From NCBI GenBank assembly GCA_011389735.1, contig JAABTS010000013.1, positions 1 through 59,311 on the forward strand: a stretch of DNA of 59,311 nt, read 5' to 3'. Below are positions 32,489 to 41,285 of this stretch, piece after piece. The DNA is from Desulfobacteraceae bacterium. Lineage in GTDB: Bacteria > Desulfobacterota > Desulfobacteria > Desulfobacterales > JAABTS01. Every line of letters begins with the position of its first letter. The stretch's first letter is position 1. The position numbers and the translations under genes were made by a program. The notes under the pieces were generated by a model, which saw only the letters and a list, made by a program, of their open reading frames with translations, ran no database searches and was not told where the DNA came from.

Positions 32489-32620
32489 TATTAGAAATTC
32501 AATTTCCGGCAGACTATATCCCTTCTCAGGTTTTATATTTCAGATTTGTGCATGGTTCTATCTTCGGCCGTTTTTTTCCGGAATGAAAGCTCTCACAAAG
32601 GCGCAGATGCAAAAATGTCA
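32489..32620 (+). repeat. Fragments of family A and family B ends
   Basis: TTAGAAATTCAATTTCCGGC, then AGACTATATC (32490-32520) is fused A arm tips. CATGGTTCTATCTTCGGCCG (32552-32571) is a family B left end lacking its first bases. CACAAAGGCGCAGATGC (32594-32610) resembles part of the CACAAAG cargo seen at 47759. No intact element remains in the lpxC-DUF4390 gap. Confidence 0.5.
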
Positions 32621-32689
32621 AAATACCTCCCGCCGGAAAGGTTTATGCATTGAATATCGGAAAAAACGGCATGAGTTTTTATTTCCATC

Positions 32690-33253
32690 ATGATTGTAAC
32701 CTTTAGAATCCAAGTTTTGGTCGTTTTCTTTTTTCTGATGGGGAGCGGCTCCGGTTTGTCTCAGGAGGCCCGGCTTTCCAACATCGTGGTGACCAACACT
32801 CGTGAAAATTTGGAAGTGTATTTGAATGTGGAGGGGGCTTTTACGGAAAAAATGAAAACCGCGGTTTTGAGCGGAGTTCAGACCACTTTTTCGTTTATCA
32901 TCACTTTATACAAGGTCCGGGATCTGTGGTTCGACAAGAAAATGGCCGATATTACAATCACGCATACTCTGAAATATCATAATCTAAAGAAAGAATTTAT
33001 TATTCAACGATCCTGGGAGGACAACAAACCGCGGGTCGCCGAATCTTTTGAAGACGCCAGGCGGTTGATGTCGGAAATCAATGGGATAAAGGTAATTTCG
33101 TTAAACGAGCTTAGCAAGGGACGTGAATACCAGATTCAATCGAAAGCGGAACTAAGCCGAATGACGCTTCCTTTATATTTGCATTACGTTCTCTTTTTTG
33201 TATCGCTGTGGGATTTTGAAACAGACTGGTACACCATCAATTTTACGTATTAA
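32690..33253 (+). CDS. DUF4390 protein, exported
   Basis: A 187-residue protein with an N-terminal hydrophobic signal or anchor (VTFRIQVLVVFFFLMGSGSG) and a beta-rich domain with the DUF4390 pattern (LEVYLNVEGAFTEKMKTAVL, SGVQTTFSFIITLYKVRDLW, LHYVLFFVSLWDFETDWYTI). The family has no proven biochemical role but typically precedes an NtrY-like kinase, as here (75 bp downstream). It is probably a periplasmic accessory to that sensor. No strong ribosome site is visible. Confidence 0.85.
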   Translation: MIVTFRIQVLVVFFFLMGSGSGLSQEARLSNIVVTNTRENLEVYLNVEGAFTEKMKTAVLSGVQTTFSFIITLYKVRDLWFDKKMADITITHTLKYHNLKKEFIIQRSWEDNKPRVAESFEDARRLMSEINGIKVISLNELSKGREYQIQSKAELSRMTLPLYLHYVLFFVSLWDFETDWYTINFTY

Positions 33254-33327
33254 GCTTTTTCCCGGTTCCGGTCGAGCCAGGCGTCCGGAAGATCGAATCC
33301 GCCGCTGAAAACCGCCCGGCAAAACCA

Positions 33328-35679
33328 ATGTTCAAAAATAAACTCAAAAAAAAGAATCCAACCATTTCGGAAACCGAAAAAAACCGGCGCAAGCGGGAGA
33401 TCATCATTATTTGCGCTGTGGTGATGATTATTTTCCTGCTTACGTTTGCGGAAAACCAGATGATTCATCTGGGCGGCGATTTTCCGGTTTCCAATGCGAT
33501 ATTGGTGTTCATCCTGATCAACGTCAATCTTCTTCTTCTGCTGCTGCTCATTTTTCTCGTGATCCGGAACCTGGTCAAGTTGATATACGACCGGCGGCGG
33601 AAGGTGATGGGGGCCAGATTGCGAACCCGGCTCGTCATGGCGTTCATCGGCCTGACCCTGCTTCCGACATCGGTTTTGTTTTTCTTTTCGATCAATTTTA
33701 TCACCAACAGTATCGAGTTCTGGTTCAGCGTGCCTGTGGAACAGGCGCTGGAAAATTCGTTGAGGGTCGGCAGGCGGGTTTATTCGTTGATCAACACTCA
33801 AAATCAGTTTTATATCGAGCGTATCGCCTATCAAATCAAGACGAAAAAGATGCTCGACATCCGTAATCGGAAAACCCTGCACAATTATATTCAAGTGGTT
33901 CAGCGGGAGTTTAACATTCAGGCGGTGGAGGTGTATGAGGTATCGAGAGGGCGGACGATGTTCAACCGTATCGCCTTCGCCGCCGGCGAATTGAAAGCCG
34001 AGCAGGCGCCCCCTCTGGATCTGGACGCTTTGAACCGGGCCCCGGGCGCCGGCAGAGTCTGGAGCATCTCCGAAAACCTTCCCTCCGGCGAACTGGTTCG
34101 AACCGTCGGGACGGTTCCGGCCGGCGAAAGCTTGAAAACGGCGGAAGCGTTTGTTGTGCTGGCGGTATTGATATCGCCTGGTCTTACGGAAAACCTGGCG
34201 TCGATTTCCAGGGGCGCCGAAGAGTATAAGCAGATAAAAATGCTGAAGGGCCCGATTCAGCTTACCTATTATCTGACCATGCTCATCGTGGCGTTGCTCC
34301 TTATGTTCTGCGCCATATGGTTTGGTTTCCGCCTGTCGAAGACCCTTACCATTCCGATCAATCAACTGGCTGAGGGGACGCGCCGTGTAGCCGACGGCGA
34401 TCTTGAATTCAGTATCGGACTGGTGGGGGATGATGAAATGGGAAGCCTGGTGGATTCGTTCAATAAGATGACCCGTGATTTACGAATCAGCCGGGAACAG
34501 CTTGAAGCATCCGCTCTGAAGCTCAAAGAACAGAACACGGAAATCGAAGCCCGGCGCAGATATATGGAAATTGTGTTGAACAATGTATCCACGGGCGTAA
34601 TATCCCTGGATGCGGACGGCCTTGTATCGACCATCAACAAATCGGCGGAGCGGATGCTCGGCATGGATTCGGCGTCCATTCTGAGGAAACACTATACGCG
34701 ACTTCTTGAAGACCAGCCGTTCGATATCGCCGGCAAGGTGATGGAACATCTTGGAGATTCTGACGACGGCACGGTCGAATTTCCGTTGAAGGCCACTATT
34801 GGCGGGAGTCCCAGGAGTTTTGTGATTCGGGCGAACCGTTTGAAGGACGACGCCGGCCGGGGAGTGGGGCTTGTCATGGTGTTCGACGATTTGACGGAAC
34901 TGGAAAAGGCCCAGAGGATGGCTGCATGGCGGGAGGTGGCCCGCCGTATAGCTCATGAGGTGAAAAATCCGTTGACGCCTATCAAGCTTTCGGCTCAGAG
35001 ATTGAAACGGAAGTATTCAAGCCGTTTGGATGAACCGGTGTTCGAAGAATGCACCCAGATGATTATCGATCATGTGGATTTAATCCGCAATCTGGTCAAT
35101 GAATTTTCGACTTACGCCCGTTTTCCGGCCTCCGATCCCAGGCCCTGCCCGATTACGCCCATTATAGAAGAAACTATGGCGTTGTTTCGGGAAGGCCATC
35201 GGCATATCCATTTTGAACAGGATTTGCCCCAAACGCCCGTGGTTTTGAAGATTGACCGCCATCAAATCAAACAGGCCCTGATCAATCTGGTGACAAACGC
35301 GGTTTCGGCCATAAAGACGCAACAGGGGGTAATTCGAATCACGCTTTCCGCCGACGCAAAAACACGCGTCGCCCGTTTGGAGATAAGTGATAACGGAACC
35401 GGAATTTCCGACGAAGAAAAACTACACTTGTTCGAACCTTATTTTTCGACTAAAACAAAAGGGATGGGATTGGGATTGTCCATTGTCAATTCCATTATTT
35501 CCGATCATAACGGAAAAATCACGGTACAGGACAACATTCCCAACGGCGCGATGTTCATTATAGAGCTGCCTATGGCCGATTCCCCGAATCCCGTGGAACA
35601 GGACGATTTGAAATCCGCAACGGATACTTCGAACGTAATAGAGACAGAGGTCAACATTAAACATGCGGCCGGGGTCTGA
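33328..35679 (+). CDS. NtrY-type membrane histidine kinase
   Basis: A 783-residue inner-membrane sensor. Three N-terminal membrane segments (about 25-45, 52-78, 103-125), an extracytoplasmic region (130-310), another membrane segment (about 312-335), a HAMP domain (336-390), a PAS domain (about 410-520), then the H-box RRIAHEVKNPLTPIKLSAQR and an ATPase domain (LINLVTNAVSAI, DNGTGISDE, GMGLGLSIVNSI). This is the NtrY plan. It forms an operon with the NtrX-like regulator 38 bp downstream, and with DUF4390 upstream. The signal is unknown. Confidence 0.92.
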   Translation: MFKNKLKKKNPTISETEKNRRKREIIIICAVVMIIFLLTFAENQMIHLGGDFPVSNAILVFILINVNLLLLLLLIFLVIRNLVKLIYDRRRKVMGARLRTRLVMAFIGLTLLPTSVLFFFSINFITNSIEFWFSVPVEQALENSLRVGRRVYSLINTQNQFYIERIAYQIKTKKMLDIRNRKTLHNYIQVVQREFNIQAVEVYEVSRGRTMFNRIAFAAGELKAEQAPPLDLDALNRAPGAGRVWSISENLPSGELVRTVGTVPAGESLKTAEAFVVLAVLISPGLTENLASISRGAEEYKQIKMLKGPIQLTYYLTMLIVALLLMFCAIWFGFRLSKTLTIPINQLAEGTRRVADGDLEFSIGLVGDDEMGSLVDSFNKMTRDLRISREQLEASALKLKEQNTEIEARRRYMEIVLNNVSTGVISLDADGLVSTINKSAERMLGMDSASILRKHYTRLLEDQPFDIAGKVMEHLGDSDDGTVEFPLKATIGGSPRSFVIRANRLKDDAGRGVGLVMVFDDLTELEKAQRMAAWREVARRIAHEVKNPLTPIKLSAQRLKRKYSSRLDEPVFEECTQMIIDHVDLIRNLVNEFSTYARFPASDPRPCPITPIIEETMALFREGHRHIHFEQDLPQTPVVLKIDRHQIKQALINLVTNAVSAIKTQQGVIRITLSADAKTRVARLEISDNGTGISDEEKLHLFEPYFSTKTKGMGLGLSIVNSIISDHNGKITVQDNIPNGAMFIIELPMADSPNPVEQDDLKSATDTSNVIETEVNIKHAAGV

Positions 35680-35717
35680 ATTCAATATATCAGCGAATAC
35701 GGAAAAAGGAGAATTTT

Positions 35718-37085
35718 ATGTTTCCGACTATTTTGATCGTGGACGATGAAGCGTCAATCAGGCAGTCCCTGAGCGGGCTTTTGGCCGATGAAGGCTTTGA
35801 CGTCATCACCGCTTCCAATGGTTACGAAGCTTTAAAACGGATTGAAACCGAATCTCCCGATCTGGTGCTTCTAGATATCTGGATGCCCGGTATCGACGGT
35901 ATTGAAACATTGAAAGAAATCAAGAAAGACAACCCGTTCATCCAGGTTCTTATCATCACGGGACACGGAACCATCGAAACGGCGATCAAGGCCGTCAAGT
36001 TCGGAGCGTTCGATCTGATCGAAAAACCTTTATCAATCGACAAGGTCATTGTAGCTATCAACAACGCTCTGAATTTCCGGAGACTGGAAGAAGAGAATCG
36101 ATATTTGCGAAAAAAAACGATCGAAAAAAATTCCATTAACGGGAACAGCCCGGTGATTAACGACATCAAGAGGCAGATCGCCCAGGTGGCTCAGACCGAT
36201 TCATGGATTTTAATTTGCGGAGAAAACGGTTCCGGCAAGGAACTGGTCGCAAGAACGATTCATCAGCTTAGTCCGAGGGCCGACAAACCGTTGATCGATG
36301 TGAGTTGCGCCGCAATTCCCGAAGAATTGATCGAAAGCGAATTGTTCGGTCAGGAAAAAGGCGTTCTGGCGGCCGCCGGTTCCAAAAAACGGGGCAAATT
36401 CGAACTCGCCGGCGACGGAACCCTTTTTTTTGATGAAATCGGCGATATGAGCCTCAAAACTCAGGGCAAAATCCTTCGCGTGCTTCAAGAACAGCAATTC
36501 CAGAGGGTCGGCGGGAGCCGCACCATACAAATCAACGTAAGGGTGATCGCATCGACCAACAAAAATCTGGAAATGGAAATCGAGGAAGGGCGATTTCGGC
36601 AAGAATTGTACTACCGCTTGAACGTGGTTCCTATTCATGTCCCGCCGCTTCGGGAAAGGGCCGATGATATTCCGGCGCTGGCGGAAACGTTCCTGGCCGA
36701 TTACGCTAAACGGCGCCGAAGCGCGAAGAAACAGATTTCTCAGGAGGCTATCGCTGTTCTGAAAAGTTATACTTGGCCGGGAAACGTCCGGGAATTGAAA
36801 AACCTGATTGAACGGCTCTCTATCATGGTGGACTCGGACATGATCGATATTTCTCATATTCCTGAACCGTACAATCCGGTTACGGCCGTTCCTCAGCCCA
36901 CGATCGAAAGCGATCTGTTCGCTGAAAACAACCTGAATACGGCCATGGAAAGCTTTCGCAAAGAATTTATCAAACGTAAAATGACGGTTCACGGGTATGA
37001 TTTGAACAAAACCGCCGAGGTCATCGGTATGACGCCTGACGAACTGACCGGCGCAGTGAAAACGATGGAAGCACAGGCGAAATGA
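35718..37085 (+). CDS. NtrX-type response regulator with altered GAFTGA loop
   Basis: A 455-residue regulator: receiver (1-120, phospho-acceptor D53 in LLDIWMPG), AAA+ domain (about 143-375) with Walker A GENGSGKE, Walker B TLFFDEIGD and the arginine finger region FRQELYYRLNVVPI, and a Fis-type helix-turn-helix (about 415-452). The loop that contacts sigma-54, normally GAFTGA, reads GVLAAA here (residues 215-220, 36360-36377), so classical sigma-54 activation is not expected. DNA binding with another form of RNA polymerase, or repression, is more likely. AAAGGAG precedes the ATG. Confidence 0.9.
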   Translation: MFPTILIVDDEASIRQSLSGLLADEGFDVITASNGYEALKRIETESPDLVLLDIWMPGIDGIETLKEIKKDNPFIQVLIITGHGTIETAIKAVKFGAFDLIEKPLSIDKVIVAINNALNFRRLEEENRYLRKKTIEKNSINGNSPVINDIKRQIAQVAQTDSWILICGENGSGKELVARTIHQLSPRADKPLIDVSCAAIPEELIESELFGQEKGVLAAAGSKKRGKFELAGDGTLFFDEIGDMSLKTQGKILRVLQEQQFQRVGGSRTIQINVRVIASTNKNLEMEIEEGRFRQELYYRLNVVPIHVPPLRERADDIPALAETFLADYAKRRRSAKKQISQEAIAVLKSYTWPGNVRELKNLIERLSIMVDSDMIDISHIPEPYNPVTAVPQPTIESDLFAENNLNTAMESFRKEFIKRKMTVHGYDLNKTAEVIGMTPDELTGAVKTMEAQAK

Positions 37086-37125
37086 TCCCGCCGCCTTGTG
37101 ATCTTTAATTTATAAAACCCTTCAG
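37085..37125 (+). repeat. Family A right arm fragment
   Basis: ATCCCGCCGCCTTGTGATCT, then TTAATTTATAAAACCCTTCAG is a diverged right arm starting within the stop codon of the NtrX-like gene. Confidence 0.6.
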
Positions 37126-37144
37126 AATTTATTATAATGATGAT

Positions 37145-37173
37145 TTGCACTATTGAATTAAAAGTGTTACACT
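37145..37173 (+). promoter_or_regulatory. Putative sigma-70 promoter upstream of a 15-codon ORF
   Basis: TTGCAC (37145-37150), a 17-bp spacer and TACACT (37168-37173) form a plausible promoter. The predicted start near 37180 lies 22 bases before an ATG with a good ribosome site. Confidence 0.5.
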
Positions 37174-37201
37174 TGCAACGAAATATGTAATGGAGGGTGT
37201 T

Positions 37202-37249
37202 ATGAATAAAAGGAAAGACAGTATAAAAACAGGGGCGCATGATATTTAG
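37202..37249 (+). CDS. Possible 15-residue micro-protein or leader peptide
   Basis: An ATG at 37202 preceded by GGAGGG at 4 bp spacing opens a short frame, MNKRKDSIKTGAHDI, ending in TAG at 37247-37249. It is highly basic at its start. Promoter and ribosome site are better than chance would give, but the frame is very short and no homologue is known to me. It could be a small peptide, a leader for the rpoH region, or the translated start of a small RNA. Confidence 0.3.
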   Translation: MNKRKDSIKTGAHDI

Positions 37250-37261
37250 ACATTCATTTTC

Positions 37262-37293
37262 GATAAAAACGAAAGGCCGGCTGGCGCCGGCCT
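37262..37293 (-). terminator. Rho-independent terminator of tRNA-Arg
   Basis: On the minus strand AGGCCGGCGCCAGCCGGCCT folds into a GC-rich stem (37293-37274) followed by TTCGTTTTTATCG. It lies 12 bp after the tRNA 3' end. Confidence 0.8.
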
Positions 37294-37305
37294 GTCATGC
37301 TTTGA

Positions 37306-37382
<77 letters not shown>

Positions 37383-37490
37383 GTTTCATGATGATTCAAG
37401 CCTATACCACATGTTATTATACAAGTCAAAATAATCTTGAAAAATATTATTATCGATCCAGGATAAAACCAATCGGAAAAGAAAACGAAT

Positions 37491-38474
37491 ATGAGCACCG
37501 AAAAGAAAAAAACCAAAGTGAAATCGAAAACGGCTAAGAAAAGCGAGCCCAAGACCGGCGGGAAAGCGTCGAAATCGAAAAAAAATATTCCGGACGACCG
37601 GGCGCTTGTCAAATTTGATCCACTTCAGAGATATTTATCGGAAGTCAGCATGTACAAGCTTCTTACAAGAGAAGAGGAAAAAGAGCTGGCGATCCGTATG
37701 TTCGAATATGAAGATCCTGACGCCGCCTATGGGCTTGTCACCTCGAATTTGAGACTGGTGGTCAAAATTGCATTGGAATTTCAAAGGGTATGGATGCAAA
37801 ACCTTCTTGATTTGATTCAGGAAGGCAACATTGGATTGATTCAGGCGGTTAAAAAATTTGATCCTTACAAAAACGTCAAGTTTTCGTATTATGCTTCCTT
37901 CTGGATTAAGGCCTATATCCTGAAATTTATTATGGATAACTGGCGTCTTGTGAAAATCGGTACGACTCAGGGGCAGCGGAAACTCTTTTTCAAGTTGAAA
38001 AAGGAGAAACAAAAACTTGTCGATCAGGGATTCGATCCTAAACCGAGGCTCCTGTCGGAACGGCTTGGCGTATCGGAAAAAGAAATCATTGATATGGATC
38101 AACGCCTGGATGGATGGGATCTTTCATTGGATGCGCCTTTGAAGGAAGATTCGGATTCTGAAAGAATCGAATTTTTAAGCACCAATTCCGAATCCGCCGA
38201 GGACAGTATGGCCAAGAAAGAAATGGACGCGCTGCTACACGAAAAAATAGCTGAATTTAAGAAGAAGCTCACCAAACGGGAGCTTGAAATATTCCAATCG
38301 CGCATTTTTTCGGACAACCCGGCGACTCTTCAGGAAATTGGCGACCAGTACGATATTTCAAGAGAACGGGTTCGTCAGGTGGAAAAAAACATTATTAAAA
38401 AGATGCGCACGTTTTTTAAAAGGGAGATAAAGGATTTTGATCTGTATTCAGAAGGAGAAGGGGCGAACGAGTGA
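37491..38474 (+). CDS. rpoH: RNA polymerase sigma factor RpoH (sigma-32 type)
   Basis: A 327-residue sigma-70-family factor. After a Lys-rich N-terminal tail (1-35) comes LQRYLSEVSMYKLLTREEEK (region 1.2), region 2 (LLDLIQEGNIGLIQAVKKFD, then FSYYASFWIKAYI), the RpoH-box-like segment VKIGTTQGQRKLFFKLKKEK, WDLSLDAPLKEDSD, and region 4 with LQEIGDQYDISRERVRQVEK. The segment GTTQ..RKLF is diagnostic for RpoH. It directs heat-shock and envelope stress genes. The basic tail is longer than in E. coli. No promoter is clear in the 108 bp between it and the tRNA. Confidence 0.88.
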   Translation: MSTEKKKTKVKSKTAKKSEPKTGGKASKSKKNIPDDRALVKFDPLQRYLSEVSMYKLLTREEEKELAIRMFEYEDPDAAYGLVTSNLRLVVKIALEFQRVWMQNLLDLIQEGNIGLIQAVKKFDPYKNVKFSYYASFWIKAYILKFIMDNWRLVKIGTTQGQRKLFFKLKKEKQKLVDQGFDPKPRLLSERLGVSEKEIIDMDQRLDGWDLSLDAPLKEDSDSERIEFLSTNSESAEDSMAKKEMDALLHEKIAEFKKKLTKRELEIFQSRIFSDNPATLQEIGDQYDISRERVRQVEKNIIKKMRTFFKREIKDFDLYSEGEGANE

Positions 38475-38495
38475 TTCATGCGGTCTTTTGCGAAA

Positions 38496-38672
38496 GTTTT
38501 CAGAAATAAATTTCAGGAAGGTTATACCGCCGGATCGACGGACGAATAGCCTACGGTAAGGAAATATTCAGGTTTTCCGAAATTTCATTTCGCGGCGCCG
38601 CAGGGGATGGGATACGCGAACCGTATCACCCGGGCCGGCCGTCATGTAAAATATTATTTTTGAAAATCCATA
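38496..38672 (+). repeat. Family A: fused arm tips, then a full copy
   Basis: GTTTTCAGAAATAAATTTCA, then GGAAGGTTATACC (38496-38528) is two arm tips joined without a core. A full diverged copy follows at 38570-38672 (GGTTTTCCGAAATTTCATTT, GCGGCGCCGCAGGGGATGGG, TATCACCCGGGCCGGCCG, TGAAAATCCAT). Confidence 0.75.
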
Positions 38673-38705
38673 TTAAAAGAATACTGAACCGGAAGTTTGG
38701 AGATA

Positions 38706-40457
38706 ATGCAAACAAACAAACTAAAACTGATCGTGTTATTCATTTTTATTGTATCCGGATGCGTAACCGGGCAAAACCATCCGTCTTCGAAAACCGAAGC
38801 CCCCGAGGAGACCGGGCGGGAACAGAACATTGTTCCTGAAGCGGAAGAGCGTTTTGAAGACACCGGTAATTCGTATTATTATTATATGATGGCCGTTCTC
38901 AAGCAGAGGTCCGGGGATCGGGAAAGAACTCTCGATTATTTGCGAAAGGCCATATCGAATGACGCCCGATCTTCTTATTTAAAGATGGAGCTTCTGAAAA
39001 TGTATCTGTTCGACAGGGATATCGACCAGGCGTTGAACGTGCTTAACGATATTCTGGATCATGATCCGGAAAACAAGGACGCGCTTCTTATTTTAGGAAA
39101 GCTCAAGTATGAGCAGGAAGATTTGAACGCGGTTGTCAGCGCCTATGAACGGCTTATTGCGTTGGACCCTGAGCAAAAGCGGGTTTACCTGATGCTGGGT
39201 GAAGTTTATATGAATCAGGGAAACCTGGAGCGGGCGGAAGAACTTTACAAAGAGCTTGTTCATCGGTATCCCGAATTTTACGGCGGCTATTTTTATATGG
39301 GAAAAATTCACCTTGCCGAAGAGAATTATGAAAAGGCGGAAGCGGCGTTTTTGAAGACCATTGAATTGCAGCCGGATTTAGAGGAACCTCGTTATGAGCT
39401 TCTAAATATTTACGAAAAAAGAAACCAAAAAGAAAAGGCGTTTTCCATTTATGAAGACATGCTGGAGCAAAATCCTGATAACCCCAGGCTTCTGCTGGGA
39501 ATGGGACTTTACTATAAAGACGTCCATCCTGAAAGAAGCGCCGCCGTTTTCAAAGAGCTGGGAGAAAGAACACAGCATGAACCGGAAATATTAAAGCTGC
39601 TGATTCAGGAATATTTCAAGGACGAAAACTATGCCGACGCCATTGTGGCGTTGTCCGGAATGCTGGCCGCCGCGCCCGACAATTCTGAGATGCATTATTT
39701 CCTTGGGGTCGCCTATGGTGAAATAAAGGACGGCGAATCGGCGATGGCTCATTTTGAAAAAGTGGAGCCAACGTCCAAATATTATGGAAATGCGGTGGTG
39801 CATCAGGTGTACTGGCTTCAGGAATGGAATAAAATGGAGGAGGCCGCCCGGTTTCTAGAAGGCGCCCTTGAAAACCGGCCGGAGAATACGGCTTTTATTG
39901 GATATCTGGCCGCGGTTTACGAAGATATGGAGGCTTATGACAAGGCGAAGCAAATTTTGGCAAAAGGTTTGGAATTGGAGCCGGACAATGTGAGCCTGAA
40001 TTTCCGACTGGGAGTTGTGTACGACAAGATGGGGGAAAAAGATGCGTGCATGGAAACGATGAGGCGGGTAATCGATCTGGATCCGAAACATTCCAGCGCA
40101 TTGAATTATCTGGGTTACACTTACGCGGAGATGGGTGAAAACCTGGATGAGGCTGAACGGTTGATAAAGTCTGCGCTGGAATATCGGCCGGACGACGGAT
40201 ACATTATGGACAGTTTGGGCTGGGTTCATTATCAGCGCGGAGAATATGATCAGGCGGTTAAAATATTGAAACAGGCGGCAGATCTGGTTCCTGATGATCC
40301 CATTATTTTGGAGCATGTGGGGGACGCCTTTGTCAAAACGAACAATGATGAAAAAGCGTTGGAATATTACCGTCGATCTCTGTCCAACAAGAAGGACGGC
40401 AAAGAGGTTCTTATCCAAAAGATAAAAGAACTCGAGGAAAGATTCCCGGGAAAATGA
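38706..40457 (+). CDS. TPR-repeat outer-membrane-type lipoprotein
   Basis: A 583-residue lipoprotein: signal sequence with lipobox IVSGC (Cys at about residue 19), an acidic linker, then about 14 tetratricopeptide-like repeats (for example AISNDARSSYLKMELLKMYL, ALDPEQKRVYLMLGEVYMNQ, DLDPKHSSALNYLGYTYAEM). It is probably a scaffold for protein complexes in the cell envelope. I favour ATG 38706 over a TTG at 38697. Its stop overlaps the start of the LolB-like gene (ATGA), so the pair is translationally coupled. Confidence 0.85.
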   Translation: MQTNKLKLIVLFIFIVSGCVTGQNHPSSKTEAPEETGREQNIVPEAEERFEDTGNSYYYYMMAVLKQRSGDRERTLDYLRKAISNDARSSYLKMELLKMYLFDRDIDQALNVLNDILDHDPENKDALLILGKLKYEQEDLNAVVSAYERLIALDPEQKRVYLMLGEVYMNQGNLERAEELYKELVHRYPEFYGGYFYMGKIHLAEENYEKAEAAFLKTIELQPDLEEPRYELLNIYEKRNQKEKAFSIYEDMLEQNPDNPRLLLGMGLYYKDVHPERSAAVFKELGERTQHEPEILKLLIQEYFKDENYADAIVALSGMLAAAPDNSEMHYFLGVAYGEIKDGESAMAHFEKVEPTSKYYGNAVVHQVYWLQEWNKMEEAARFLEGALENRPENTAFIGYLAAVYEDMEAYDKAKQILAKGLELEPDNVSLNFRLGVVYDKMGEKDACMETMRRVIDLDPKHSSALNYLGYTYAEMGENLDEAERLIKSALEYRPDDGYIMDSLGWVHYQRGEYDQAVKILKQAADLVPDDPIILEHVGDAFVKTNNDEKALEYYRRSLSNKKDGKEVLIQKIKELEERFPGK

Positions 40458-41224
40458 TATTTCGCCTGCAAATTTTGATGATGGCGGCGCTGATGTTGAT
40501 TGCAGGCTGTTCCGGGGTTCCCAGGCGCGCCCGAATGACCCCGCTCGAGGTTGAGAAGGCGGATTATCTGGCGTCAAAAGCGGCGTTGGTCAACATCGGT
40601 CTTGAGAGTTTCAAGGGCAAGGGCCGGATCACTTTATCCGACGGGAGGATCGTCCGGTCTGCGAGGGTTTTCTGGATTGGTTCCAAAGACGGCGGCCTGC
40701 GTTTACAAACCCTGGGGGTTTCAGGAAGGCCGGACGTGAGTATCGCCGGCGACGGGGATTGTTTTTATTTTTTTTCTCATCTGGATCGCCGGTTTCAAAA
40801 AAAATGTTCCTCTGACCCGAATCTCGAAAATTTTCTTGGGGTGTCCGTTCGTTTTAGCGAGATCGAATCGCTTCTGTATGGACGGGCGCCGGTTCGTGAC
40901 CATGACACGGTTTTCTACGAACAGGACGACGACGGTCATGTTCTGGGGTTTGAAAACCGATGGGGGCGGTGTGTTCAAAGGATCGGTTTTTCCGAAGACA
41001 TGGAAACGATCCGCTGGTCGGAGGTTTATGGATCGAACCGAAAAAGGGTTTACCGGGTGGAATTCAGAAACAGGCGAACCGTTGACGGTTTCTCCATTCC
41101 ATTTTATATCGGGCTTTTCAATGACGACGGCGCCGGATTCAAGCTGGAAATAGAACGTTACTGGCCGAATGCTGACACCTCGTCCACCTCCTTTTTTCTG
41201 GAACCGGTTTCAGCGGATGACTGA
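40454..41224 (+). CDS. LolB/DUF4292-like outer-membrane lipoprotein
   Basis: A 256-residue lipoprotein with lipobox LMLIAGC (Cys 19) and a LolA/LolB-superfamily-like beta domain (LESFKGKGRITLSDGRIVRS, then IEIERYWPN at the end). LolB receives lipoproteins at the outer membrane; sequence identity to true LolB is low here, so DUF4292-like is an equally fair name. It overlaps the TPR lipoprotein gene by 4 bp and probably acts with it. Confidence 0.7.
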   Translation: MIFRLQILMMAALMLIAGCSGVPRRARMTPLEVEKADYLASKAALVNIGLESFKGKGRITLSDGRIVRSARVFWIGSKDGGLRLQTLGVSGRPDVSIAGDGDCFYFFSHLDRRFQKKCSSDPNLENFLGVSVRFSEIESLLYGRAPVRDHDTVFYEQDDDGHVLGFENRWGRCVQRIGFSEDMETIRWSEVYGSNRKRVYRVEFRNRRTVDGFSIPFYIGLFNDDGAGFKLEIERYWPNADTSSTSFFLEPVSADD

Positions 41225-41285
41225 CGCCTCCGCCCTCTCAGCGACCATAGTTAAAATAACGGCGGGAATCGTTCAGAGGTAATGG

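Noticed and set aside
33250-34365. 371-codon frame on the minus strand
   Set aside because: It lies opposite the NtrY-like kinase; Arg/His/Gln-rich composition is typical of an antisense shadow.
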